Assembly: GCA_029582165.1 (NCBI GenBank)
Contig: CM055877.1
Span: forward strand, 36,910,749-36,974,748
Source of the DNA: Portulaca oleracea
Taxonomy: Eukaryota; Streptophyta; Magnoliopsida; Caryophyllales; Portulacaceae
DNA length: 64,000 bases
Reading direction: 5' to 3'
The position numbers and the translations under genes were made by a program. Below the pieces are notes generated by a model. That model saw nothing but the letters and a program-made list of their open reading frames with translations, did no database searches and was not told where the DNA came from. Below are positions 11,031-21,248 of the stretch, in pieces. Numbering within the stretch: the first letter of the stretch is position 1; every line of letters begins with the position of its first letter.

Positions 11031-12230
11031 AGTTGGGTTGTTTCCTGAGTCTAGGTGTCTTACAATAGTCCTACATGAGTCTTAGTTTCAGAGTCTGCAT
11101 GTAAATATCTTTCAGTCTTTAGAAAGTCTCTTACAAGGTGGTGTCATACGTGAGTCTTTTCTTAAGTCAATATATGTGATTTGTCTTTGGAAGTCTAAAC
11201 CCGGGTCATGGGTGAGTCTTTGGTTTAGGTCATAAGTGAGTCTTTTCCTTGGTTAATGTATGTTTGTCTTTTTAGGAAGTCCTGTGTCAACCCAGGTCAT
11301 TGGCGAGTCTTTGTTCTAGAGTCAGGATATTAGTGTCTTTTTCTTTAGATAGTATCATATAAGGTCTAGACTGAATCTTTGTGTTAGTATTCGCATGTAA
11401 GTGTCTTGCATCCATTAGAAAGCATCATATTAGGTCTAGAATGAATCTTTGTGTTAGTATCTACATGTAATTAAGTGTCCTGCATTCATTAGAAAGCATC
11501 ATATAAGGTCTAGGATGAATATTTGTGCTAATGTATGCATTCATTAGAAAGCATCATATAAGGTCAGGATGGGTCTTTGTGTCAGTGTCTGCATGTAAGT
11601 GTCTTGCATTCTTTAGAAGGTCTCATATAGAATTTAGGACATGTAGACCCATGTCATGGGTGAGTCCTTTTCCAGAGTCAACATATGAATGTCCTGCATT
11701 ATAGAAGTATTCTATAGGGTCTACATCATGCAAACCCATGTCATGGGTGAGTCGTTAAGTCTTTTTCTTGAGTTAGCATGTAAGCGTTCGTCGTCTCATA
11801 TAGGTTCATAGGTCATGAAAACCCATGTCATGAACAAGTCTATGTCTAGAGTCATCATGTAAATATCCGTCTTTAACTTAATAAGTCTAGTGTAAACCTA
11901 TGTCATGGGTGAGTCTTTTCTCGTGTTGGCATATCATGTGAGTGTCTGTCTTTTTAGGAAGTCTAATGTAAACCCATGTCATAAATTAGGATTTTCAGGT
12001 CAGCATATAGGCATTTGCACTTTAAGAGGTCTCATATAGAATTTAGGACATGTAGACCCATGTCGTGGGTAAGTCTCTTCCTTGAGTCGGCATATAGAGG
12101 TCTTGCATCCTAAGAAGTCTCATATAGATCAGTTTAGTTCTTTTAAACCCATGTCCTGGGTGAGTCTCTCCCGCGGCAGCATATAGTCATTTTTTCATCT
12201 TAGAAGATCCATATAATTCGTTTAGGTCAT
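11030..12230 (+). repeat. Degenerate tandem repeat with ACCCATGTCATGGGTGAGTC core
   Basis: Roughly a dozen imperfect units of about 70-110 bases contain variants of CCCATGTCATGGGTGAGTCT, GCATGTAAGTGTCTTGCAT and AGAAAGCATCATATAAGGTC. The core CCCATGTCATGGG is itself a near palindrome. Non-coding internal region of the Tat element. Confidence 0.7.
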
Positions 12231-13560
12231 GCATGCATTGGGATGGGTTATCTTCATTTGTCTAGTGTCAAGGTCAGGGCCTGAGTTAACCATGAAAGGA
12301 ATATTTGGATGACGAGAATTTCTGCAACTACCATAGATCCCAAGAGAACAACATGGAGAATTGTTAGACTTTGGAGCACATGATCTATTCAGGAAAACTG
12401 CCCCCACCGAAAGCAGCACAGAGGACCAGACATAACATGGATTCCCCATACGAGGAGAAGGAGGGCACATCGTCAAAGGAGCTTTAGAAGTAGCTATAGT
12501 CTTGGTTGTCAAGCATTTCATGCTCAGAGTCTGTTATAGTCAGTTCTTCATTCATTTCTTTGCTCTTGTTGCTATGTGATCAAACAGAATTCCGTGCTTG
12601 TGTTTTTTACTTGAGTTGAAAAGTTCTCTCATCTATCCATCATTCGTATAAACCAAGTCTGAAAAATTTCATTCTCTTTTATCCTTCCATCTTTGCTGTG
12701 TACCTTGTTCCCATCTTTTATTTTTGTCGAATCCAGGGTTTAATTAAAATAAAAGGGAGAAAAAAAATAGAGAAGTTAGTCTGCACTCAACAAGTAGGCT
12801 GGGGAAAAGGAGAGAAGACCAAAATCATCAATCTCTTGAAAATGGACATCTCTATGCTCCTAGACCAGCAGCTTAACCAAATGTGCCGAGGACAGGGGGC
12901 TTAAACCCAACCTTCATTTCACCAACTATATTACCCTCATCTTTTCATCCAATTCCGACTTACCACCTACCACTCACATCTTTGACCTCTCCATTAAACC
13001 TCAACCCTTTTTCAAACCCTTAACCCAATCCAAAAGGTGTGCCTTGACCAACCTGGTCATTCTCCTCACGATCAATCCATATCTACCCCCAATGCCAAAA
13101 GGTGTGTTGTGACTAATGTCATCAGAAAGGCGAACAAGAGTCAATCTCATGGAGAAGAAAGTCAAAAAAAGGAGCTAGAAAAATGGAGTTCAAAAAAAAA
13201 AAGAAGAAGTTGAGCGGAAAACGAAACAAAAAAAAAAGAGGAAGAAAGAAAGAAAAAAGGGGTTTGAGGAGAATAAGAATTGAGAACGCGAAAACAAGAG
13301 TCATGCAGACCTCAGAAAACCTCATCTCAAGCCTTCACCTGCATCATCCATACACCTCGGCCTTCTATTACCTTCACAAACCTTTAATCCATCCATAACC
13401 TGCATATGAACCCTCAAACCTTCATACCCGCTAAGCCTTCCTCGAGGCACAATCCACCAAAGCTGCGCTAAAAGAACTACGGCTGGCCTGATTCCACCTC
13501 GGATACGTAGGAAAACCTCTTTGAGGCCCGGCCGCTACAAGGAGCATCCTTTGTCCTCAA
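12231..13560 (+). other. Internal region without recognisable gene
   Basis: Only short frames occur, including a 99-residue minus-strand frame at 12521-12222 with no family resemblance. The stretch 13465-13530 contains GAACTAC and GGATACGTAGG words, which I know from the internal regions of Tat-lineage elements. A-rich and GA-rich tracts lie at 13190-13260. Confidence 0.5.
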
Positions 13561-13579
13561 AATGTTGGTCTTTGAGAGA

Positions 13580-13750
13580 AGAAAAAATAAGAGAGGCTAG
13601 CTTAGAATCTCAAGCTAGGAAAAAGGAGAGTGAGAGAATAAGAGAGGCTAGCCTGAAAACCCGCCAGGGCAGGTTAGGCAAAAGGAGAGTGAGAGAATAA
13701 GAGAGGCTAGCTTGAAAACCCACTCGGGCGGGCTAGGCAAAAGGAGAGGA
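13580..13750 (+). repeat. Tandem repeat, about 62 bases, three units
   Basis: Units read AATAAGAGAGGCTAGCTTGA, then a variable CCCGCC-rich middle, then GGCTAGGCAAAAGGAGAG. Each unit contains a short inverted pair (CTAGCTTGAAAACC against GG-CTAG). A related unit recurs at 297-345 and 14450-14500. Confidence 0.75.
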
Positions 13751-14969
13751 AACCCTGGATTCTATCTTTCATCATCTTCAACCCTCCATCTTCCTTCCGT
13801 CAGACTTGGACACCATTCCATAACCATTTCCCAAGAGATGATGTCGTACCTCATTTGACCATCTCTTCAATACACGATCTTTTTGAGTGTCTCCCTATCT
13901 CATTCATCAATAAACTCTCATCTACCATCCCTTTCAACCCTTTCTCAAGAGATGATGTCTATCCCATTTTACCATCTCTTCTCCCCTTCAAGACACCATC
14001 ATTCTCAAGTGTCTCCACATCCCATTCATTAATAAACCTTTGTCAACCAACTCCTTCACCAAGCATCTTCCAACCTTTTCCCACCCTTTCATCCCATGTC
14101 ACCCTTTGAGGACTTTTCAGCTCAGTCATTAATGCAAGTATGAGGCTCTGTGTGGCTTACTTCTCAGCAAGAGCGAAAGTCGTTCATATCATATTAGCGG
14201 CTAACTGGCAACCACATGATCATGAACAGACTCAGAAACAAGCTACTCTAAATTGGGGGCTCGCGCTACCTGTGTCACATCGTTCAAGACATTTATTGGA
14301 GATAGCTTCAAAGAGGGACACTTACTCCCTATCCTACAAGGTCCTGCATCTTCAATCTCATAGACGTCCTAATAGTGGTCTCATCAAGGAAAAAAAAGAG
14401 AGAGAAAGAAAAAAAAAAGAAGAAAAAAAAAAAGAAAAAAAAAGAAAAGAGGGGCTAACTTGAAAACTCTTTGGGCAAGTTAGGAAAAAAGTGAGATTGA
14501 GACTCACTTCTAAGGACTATGCCTCCTCCTATTCTATGGTCCCCATGCATCATCTCGTTATATCCACACGAAACCGGGGGCTTGCAAATCTCCAAGGTGC
14601 TCTCCGAAGCAGGGTAGTGCCATCAAGAGTCTACGCCAAACCAGGGGCTTGTCATGTACCAGCATACATTTGCAAGGAATCAAGGTCATCTACATCCTTC
14701 AGGCTTGTTGCCTCCAACATTGTTCCTTGTCCCGTGGATCGAAACATTACTCATCCTAAATTTTCCTGAAATTCCTCATAGGTGTCCTTGACCCTTAGGA
14801 AGTCATAGTCTTAGGTAAGCCTTGTCTTAGAAAATCATTGTCCGAGGAAATCTTTGTCTAAAAATAATCGGGGATTGTCTGCATGTAGAATTGCATGTGT
14901 AGAATACCATAAAGCATTATACGTGTGTCCTTTCTAAGCATAATAGGTTTGCATTGCATCTCAGAGTCA

Positions 14970-15595
14970 CATTGAGTCAATCTGTCATGTATCGAGTTAG
15001 TCTGTCATGCATCAAGTTAGTCTGTTATGCATTGAGTCAGTTGCATCGAGTTAGTCTGTTGTGCATTGAGTCAGTTGCATCAAGTTAGTCTGTTGTGCAT
15101 TGAGTCGATTTGTCATGCATCAAATCAATTTCCTATGCATCAAGTCAGTTTGTCATGCATCAAGTCAGTCTATCATGCGTTGAGTCAGTCTGTTGTGCAT
15201 TGAGTCAGTCTGTCATGCATTGAGTCAGTCTGTTGAGTATTGAGTCGGTTGTGCATCATCGTCAATTTGTCATTCCTCAAGTCGATTTGTCATGGATCAA
15301 GTCGATCATCGCGTTGAGTCGATTATCATGCATTGAGTCGATCGCTGATGCGAGCGCTTTGTTTGTTATGCATCAAGTCAATTTGTCATGCATCAAGTCA
15401 GTCTATCATGCGTTGAGTCAATCTATTGTGCATTGAGTGAGTCTGTCATGCATGAAGTCGAACGATCATGCATTAGTCGATCTGTGCATTGAGTGAGTCT
15501 GTCATGCATTGAGGCAGTCCGTTGTGCATCAAGTCAGTCTGTCATGTATCAAGTTAGTGTGTCCCGCATAAAGTCGATAGTCGTGCATAAATGCA
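14970..15595 (+). repeat. Degenerate 21-base tandem array (copy B)
   Basis: This is the counterpart of 820-1440. Between about 15245 and 15500 many units differ from copy A in the same way, with TCAGT shortened or changed to TCGA, while the flanks are almost unchanged. Confidence 0.85.
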
Positions 15596-16563
15596 TGAGT
15601 GCATGAATGCTTGTGTCAAAACAAAATTGCAGGCTAGTTGCATGCATACCCGCATATCTGAAAATGAAAGAAAAAAAAGAAGGAAGAAGAAGAAGCAAAG
15701 AAGTGTGACATCGTTGCTCCAAGAACACAACACTAGGGGCTGTTGAAGTCCATACGCTATCAGACCGGTCGACATGATTTCCAATCACTGAGAGCAAGAT
15801 TAGAGTAAATCTCTAATCAGCCTCTTGCTGGATAAATTAGCATTCAGTCAAGTCATGCATCATCAGCCAGACACGAACGGCGCATGTCCAACACGATGGA
15901 TATAATCTTCACTTGACTAATATGGATCAACGACCAGGCGAATCCATTCCCCACAGTGAAATTTTGGCACCTATGCGCCTGAAGCAAAATTTAAGGAAAA
16001 TAAGGGTCATCGGCAAAGTTTTGGTGAAGTTCCTCAGTATCAAGTGTCCATTATTCAGAGCCGCCGACAGAGCTCGTCGCAATCGCATTAATAAGAGCCA
16101 TAAACATTGGGAAAATCCATTGGGCACCATCATCTACCTCGGGAAAAGCCGTTGGACATCTTCGTCAATCTGCTAGACAGGTAATTCTCTATATCTCCAA
16201 TCATTGTTCAAAATAATATGACATTCTGCTTTGGTTTCTGTGTAGGGAGTTATCACAGACACCAGGTCGCCGCTAAAAGGGACCACCGCCATCAAGCTGC
16301 CGCATAAAAAGTCGCCAGCTCACAGGTCGCTATAATGGGACCACCATCACTCAGCTACCGCACAAGAGGTCGATGCCATCATCATTATTTCGGTCCATTA
16401 TTCAGAGCTTCGATGTAGTCCCAAGCTACCGGCATTGCGCCCGGTGAAGTTTCAATCCCCGAGCCATCGGCATCACACCCGATGAAGTCTCGACCGCCAA
16501 GGCCATCAGCAATGCGACTGATGAAGTCCTTCGGCATAAAAAATGCCAACCATCATCAACATC

Positions 16564-16717
16564 GACACCGGGAAAGACTAGAAGCGACCCCGGAAAAGAC
16601 TGGAATCGACACCGGGAAAGACTGGAACCGACACCGGGAAAGACTGGAACCGACACCAGGAAAGACTGGAACCGACACCGGGAAAGACTGGAACCGACAC
16701 TGGGAAAGACTAGAAAA
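16564..16717 (+). repeat. 22-base tandem repeat, seven units (copy B)
   Basis: Seven units of GACACCGGGAAAGACTGGAA plus two bases, with the same unit number and order as 2409-2562 and a few independent substitutions. Confidence 0.9.
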
Positions 16718-16955
16718 CTCCATCAATCGTCAGCATCGTGTCCGATTTCAAGTAAGGCGTCATTCTCGCCCGAGATCAACATCGACTCAACAACAGTCAG
16801 GTAGAGGATCATTCTTGCTCGAGATCACCCCAAAAGAGGCGCAAGTCGACCGCAACCGCGATGTAGGACTCAGCTTCCAAGCGTCAAATCAGGCTTTGCA
16901 AACCAAAGTCATATCCTCAGACTACTTTGACCTTCGTCCTATTCGGACTCGATCA

Positions 16956-16969
16956 AAGTGGGGGCTCTC
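16956..16969 (+). promoter_or_regulatory. Polypurine tract of copy B
   Basis: AAGTGGGGGCTCTC abuts the TGTAGACACC start of the 3' LTR. Confidence 0.88.
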
Positions 16970-18739
16970 TGTAGACACCGAATTTTTTACCGGGACATGT
17001 GTACAAATGAAGCATAAGAAGAAAAGAGGTTAGCATGAAAGAAAATCCAAAGGACCATCCTCAATCAAAAGCTATCGGGCCAACCCACCACAAAAAGCCT
17101 TCATTTTCCCCCATTTCCGCATACATATGGCCACCATTTCAAATCCCATTTTTTCCACAAATCTTGTTGGCCCTATTTCTTTTGATGAGAGTAAAGTACA
17201 CATCATGAGCTTTCCAACGCCTTTTGATTTGCCTCAATCGGAGTCCCGATCAAAGAGTTATGGTCGTTCGAAGTTGCACTTAGCCAGTTTTATATCCCAG
17301 GCGGGTTTTAACATTTTCCAGTGCCCGCAGCGTGCCGCCACGCGCCCACCAGAGCATCTAAAACCCGCTTAGGGTTTGATCCGGCCCAGAAATGATCAAA
17401 CCCCGCCTAGGGTTTGATCGAGATTGCACGCGACGTCGTTTTACGCCAGGTCAGCGATCCGTGTGACGAAAATTCTTATACCCCGCCTAGGCATTGGTGA
17501 TTTTAGCGCCAAAAATTTCTGCATGCATGCAATTGTAATCCCCTGATTTTTGCCCACGTGGTTGACTTTGCCCGTCTCATACCCCGCCTAGGCTTTGGAG
17601 TGAAATGGCATGATTTTTGGGGTATGTCCCCCACCATTTCCCTCCAAAAGCCATACTCCTCCACCTATAAATACCCCCTCCATTCCAGCTCCATTTCATC
17701 TACAACTCCCACAAAAATCATCTCTCACCACCAATAATCATCATATACTCCCACTCTCTCAAATTCTCTTCATAATTCAATTCTTCTATCATCACCATAA
17801 TCATATTCTACACTTTTCCCAAACCATCCACATTTCTCATCCGGGTTTCAAATCAAAGGGGCAACTCAAGGGATCAATTTCGTCACGCTTCACCTTAAGC
17901 AAGGTTCGGTTCTTTTATTTAAATTATTGTATTTAATCATGTAATCCTTTGTTTAGTTCCATGTTTGTACACATTTTTGTAACATAAAACCGCATTTGTT
18001 TTATATTGCATGATTTGAATAATAATTCCGTGAAATTAATCAAACTTTTCCCCGCTCTCTTTCTTTTCAATGTTGGTTTTAGTAGAGTCTCTTTTTATAA
18101 ACAGGCAGATTCGAGAGTTCTTATAACTCTCGAATTCGTAACTTTACCCCCGAATCTAAAAATCGGGTTCGTAGACCGGAGTCTTTCTTTTATTTGATGG
18201 TTCGTCGATTTCCTTATATCGGCTGGCGACTCTTTAAACTTTTTTATAAATTCGTTTAATTATTTAAAGTATTCGATTTCTTACACAAAATTAATTTAAG
18301 AAAATGATTTAATTTTTTTTCAATGATAAAAATGGGTTAGGCCCAGGGAGAAAATGGTCAAAAATTAGTAAAACCTAGGAGGGTTTTATTAATTTTCACC
18401 AATTATCTCCCTGGGCCTGGAAGTAAGAGGTTCGGCCCAGGACTTGTCAAAGCCTAGGTGGGTTTCGACGAGTTCTGGCGGCCCGCTCACTTCTTCGGCC
18501 CTAATTTGTCAATTGGGCCGGAATTAAATCATATGAAATTATTTTTGTATAATTTTCGGATAATTTAAATAATAAAAAAAGGGTTTGTAAATAAATAAAG
18601 TTTCATCACCCCGAAAAAAGTTTTCGAAAAATAAAAATATCCTTGTTTAAGGATCAAGAAACCTTAGTCGGCTCATGATCACAGATGTAGCGCATCCGCG
18701 AAAACATTTCCCCGAACGCGAATTTTTCCGGGTCCTACA
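16970..18739 (+). repeat. 3' LTR of copy B
   Basis: The LTR is 1770 bases, from TGTAG to CTACA, with a TATA box at 17666-17673. It differs from the other two LTRs at scattered sites and in a rearranged patch at 17318-17352, where a GCCCGCAGCGTGCCG run replaces the GCCCAGAAAGCAGGCC region. Its right neighbour is SIRE-like gag. Confidence 0.92.
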
Positions 18740-18752
18740 GATCGGCTCCTGA

Positions 18753-20342
18753 TCACATACCTGCACTGAAGGACATTATACCTTTCTTTGGACCAAGTGT
18801 TTTAAGAGAGGTTTCTTTGTTTTGAGGAACAGGTTTACTGTTTGGCTTCTTTGGAACCCACTTGGTTCTGGTTCTTGGTTTTGGCATATTTGTGGGTTTA
18901 TGAAGAGGTAAGGTTTCTGGTTTGGTTTTTGGTAAACCAGGTTTATCTGTAGAGATTTTCTTCTCAGGTTGTATGATGGAGTGAACTTGGTTTATTTCGT
19001 GATTGAGAATGGTGTTCAACTCTTTTCGGTTTTGAATCATTTCATCTCTCATACTGATATTGTCAGTCGTGAGGTTTTTCATTATCTCATGTTGAGTTTC
19101 AATGGTTTTGGAGTTTGTTTCAGCAATTCTAGTGAGATAGTGAACCTTGTCGGTGAGTGTTGCAATGTAATCAAGCAGATTAAGCAATGTAGGTTTCAAG
19201 TTGTGTTCAAGACATTTAAGAAAGAGGTTGGTGAATACCTCTTCATCATCGTCTGCTTCTGCTTCACTAAGGTCCTTTGCCATGAGACAACGGTTTGCAA
19301 TCTCCTCAGATTCACTTTCACTTTCACTGCCATCACTGTCACTCCATGTGGCAACCATAGCTTTTCTGTTGAATCTCTTCTCTCTGGAGTCACTTTGTTC
19401 CTTGAAATTCATCACATGAGGACATTCTCTAACCAAGTGATCTGTTGCACCACAGGCAAAACATTTATATTCATTTTCATCCTTGGTTTGATTTTTACCT
19501 TTGGGTGAAGATCTTTTGGAGGATGACTCTTTTATGTAGCCCTGAAATCTGGGATTTCTTTTGTACAAGCGTTTGAAGCCTTTGGCCAGCATAGCCATGG
19601 TTTCTTCATCATCATCCTCTGATTCTTCTTCTCGTTCCTTGGTGCTCTTGAGGGCAATGTCCTTTGTCTGACTGCCTTCTGACAGTCGTATTTCATATGC
19701 AAGGAGTTTGCCGATCAGCTCTTCAAGTTTCAAGGTCTCTAGATCTTGGGCTTCTTTTATCGCCGTTACTTTTGGTCCCCATTTGTGCTTGGGAAGACAC
19801 TGAAGGACTTTATTTACCTGCTCTTTATTGGAATAGGATTTACCAAGGGACTTGAGATGGTTGATGATTGCACTGAATCTTTTGAACATTGACTCAATGG
19901 ACTCGTTGTCTTCCATCTTGAACCCTTCATACTTTTGTACGAATATGTTGATCTTGGTCTTCTTTACTTGATTTGTTCCTTCATATGTTGTGACCAAGTA
20001 ATCCCATATTTGCTGAGTTGTGTCAAGATTAGACACCCTTTCAAATCCATTAGAGTTAAGACTGCAAATTAAAAGATAATGCGCATGAGTATTTTTCTTT
20101 GCTTGTTCTTTTTCCTCAGGTGTATACTCAGATCTTGGTTTATCACTTGCCATTCCATCTTCTGGAGTCTTCTGGGGAGTAGGATAATTTCCTCTATTGA
20201 CTATGTCCCAAATGTCCTCATCTTGATTTCTCAAGAAGATCTCCATTTAGTGTTTCCAAATTCTGTAGTTGTAACCTCTCAGCAAAGGTGATCTGTTCCA
20301 TAAACGTCCTTGACTTAAGTCTCCCATGTTGTGATCTCCCAT
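18753..20342 (-). pseudogene. SIRE-like copia gag polyprotein, nearly intact
   Basis: A 497-residue minus-strand frame (20246-18753) has an N-terminal gag domain with QIWDYLVTTYEG, a CCHC zinc knuckle (CFACGATDHLVREC), the serine and acid-rich run WSDSDGSESESESEE, a coiled-coil-like region and a basic, proline-rich tail. This order is typical of SIRE/Maximus gag. The likely original start is upstream at 20342 (MGDHNMGDLSQG), in frame but separated by one TAA at 20247-20249 after YRIWKH. The frame ends at a TGA created where gag meets the Tat LTR junction, so gag is cut off before protease. It starts about 46 bases downstream of the PBS. Confidence 0.88.
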
Positions 20343-20388
20343 GATCTATGCCACAGAGCGGTTAGTCTCTGAATTTTTAGTGGACCAA

Positions 20389-20400
20389 GCTCTGATACCA
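20389..20400 (-). promoter_or_regulatory. Primer binding site of the SIRE-like element (initiator tRNA-Met)
   Basis: The minus strand reads TGGTATCAGAGC, the standard copia PBS, two bases after the LTR and just before the gag start. Confidence 0.88.
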
Positions 20401-20402
20401 AT

Positions 20403-21248
20403 TGAAAGAACCCTAGAGGGGGGGTGAATAGGGTTATGAAAGTTTCAGCAAAATTGGATCATTGGTAAAGGACGTTAAACCCTTAATCTGGTCAGATTAA
20501 GGTTCCACACAATTCAATAAGTTATAATAAGATAAAGGACAATAAGAGAAATATGAATAACCTCCTTTATTTCAGTTAATTGAAAAACGTTGGATGTCAC
20601 CTAAGGTAAAGGACCTAAGGGTTACAGAGAACCAAGTGCCTTACAATGGACGCTTCTTATTTCTGGAGAATTACACCCACCAAATTACAGTTTGGTGTTT
20701 ACACCAATTGAATCCTAATTCCGTCTAGGATTCGAACACGAAAGCCTAACACAACTCTAGATCCATTTAGAGTTTGATAACACTCTCACACAGAAACACT
20801 CTGAACACTTTCACTCAAACACAAGAACACACTCTTTGTTTGAACAGTCGATTGCTTCCGTGGAATCGATGATTTGCCTTGTCTTGAATTTGTCTATTGA
20901 AACTGCTATGCTGAGTCTTGTATCCGTTTGGGAAAAGATTCTGTCTTTACTCCAATTTCTCTTCACAACCGTTTCTAGATTTCTTTCCTTTTCAGCGAGA
21001 TCTACTGTGAGCTCCTTCCAATTTTCTTCCTCGATTTTGCTTGCAATGGTAGCGCATAAAATCAGTTAGTCTGATTTAGACAGTAAAAAGGGAAAGTAAG
21101 ATTCTTGCTTAAATGGAAGACTTCCCTGATTAAGTGTCGTCATTTGTCTTTCACTTCAAAACCTTTTGGGCAGTACTAATGTCCTTCAGGTTGTTTGACA
21201 AAGACGTCCTTGCTGTGTAGTGAGTGAACGTCCTTTGCTCTGTTCTCA
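20403..21248 (-). repeat. 5' LTR of the SIRE-like element
   Basis: On the plus strand it opens TGAAAGAACCCTAGAG, the hallmark end of SIRE-family LTRs next to the PBS. The outer end is placed at TCTCA (21248), giving TGA...TCA termini and about 846 bases, because integrase sequence of an older relic resumes there. The inner boundary is firm and the outer one is inferred. Confidence 0.65.

Larger units (their letters stand above)
6223..18739 (+). mobile_element. Non-autonomous Tat/Ogre-like LTR retrotransposon (copy B), about 12.5 kb
   Basis: The element has a 5' LTR (6223-7997), PBS (8001-8018), an internal region of about 9 kb, PPT (16956-16969) and 3' LTR (16970-18739). The PBS TGGCGACTCCACTGGGGA is the type used by Tat/Ogre gypsy elements, which prime with tRNA-Arg. 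The internal region has no gag, protease, RT or integrase motif in any frame; it is built from several tandem-repeat families, a Mutator-like insertion and low-complexity tracts. Movement would therefore need proteins from a relative. Flanking pentamers differ (GCATA left, GATCG right), so the flanks are not a simple target-site duplication. Confidence 0.8.

Noticed and set aside
12222..12521. A 99-residue minus-strand frame as a gene
   Set aside because: It shows no family resemblance and is surrounded by tandem repeats and A-rich tracts.
18740..18757. CACATACC near the right flank as a target duplication for GCATA
   Set aside because: It is not adjacent to the LTR end and matches the pentamer only in part.
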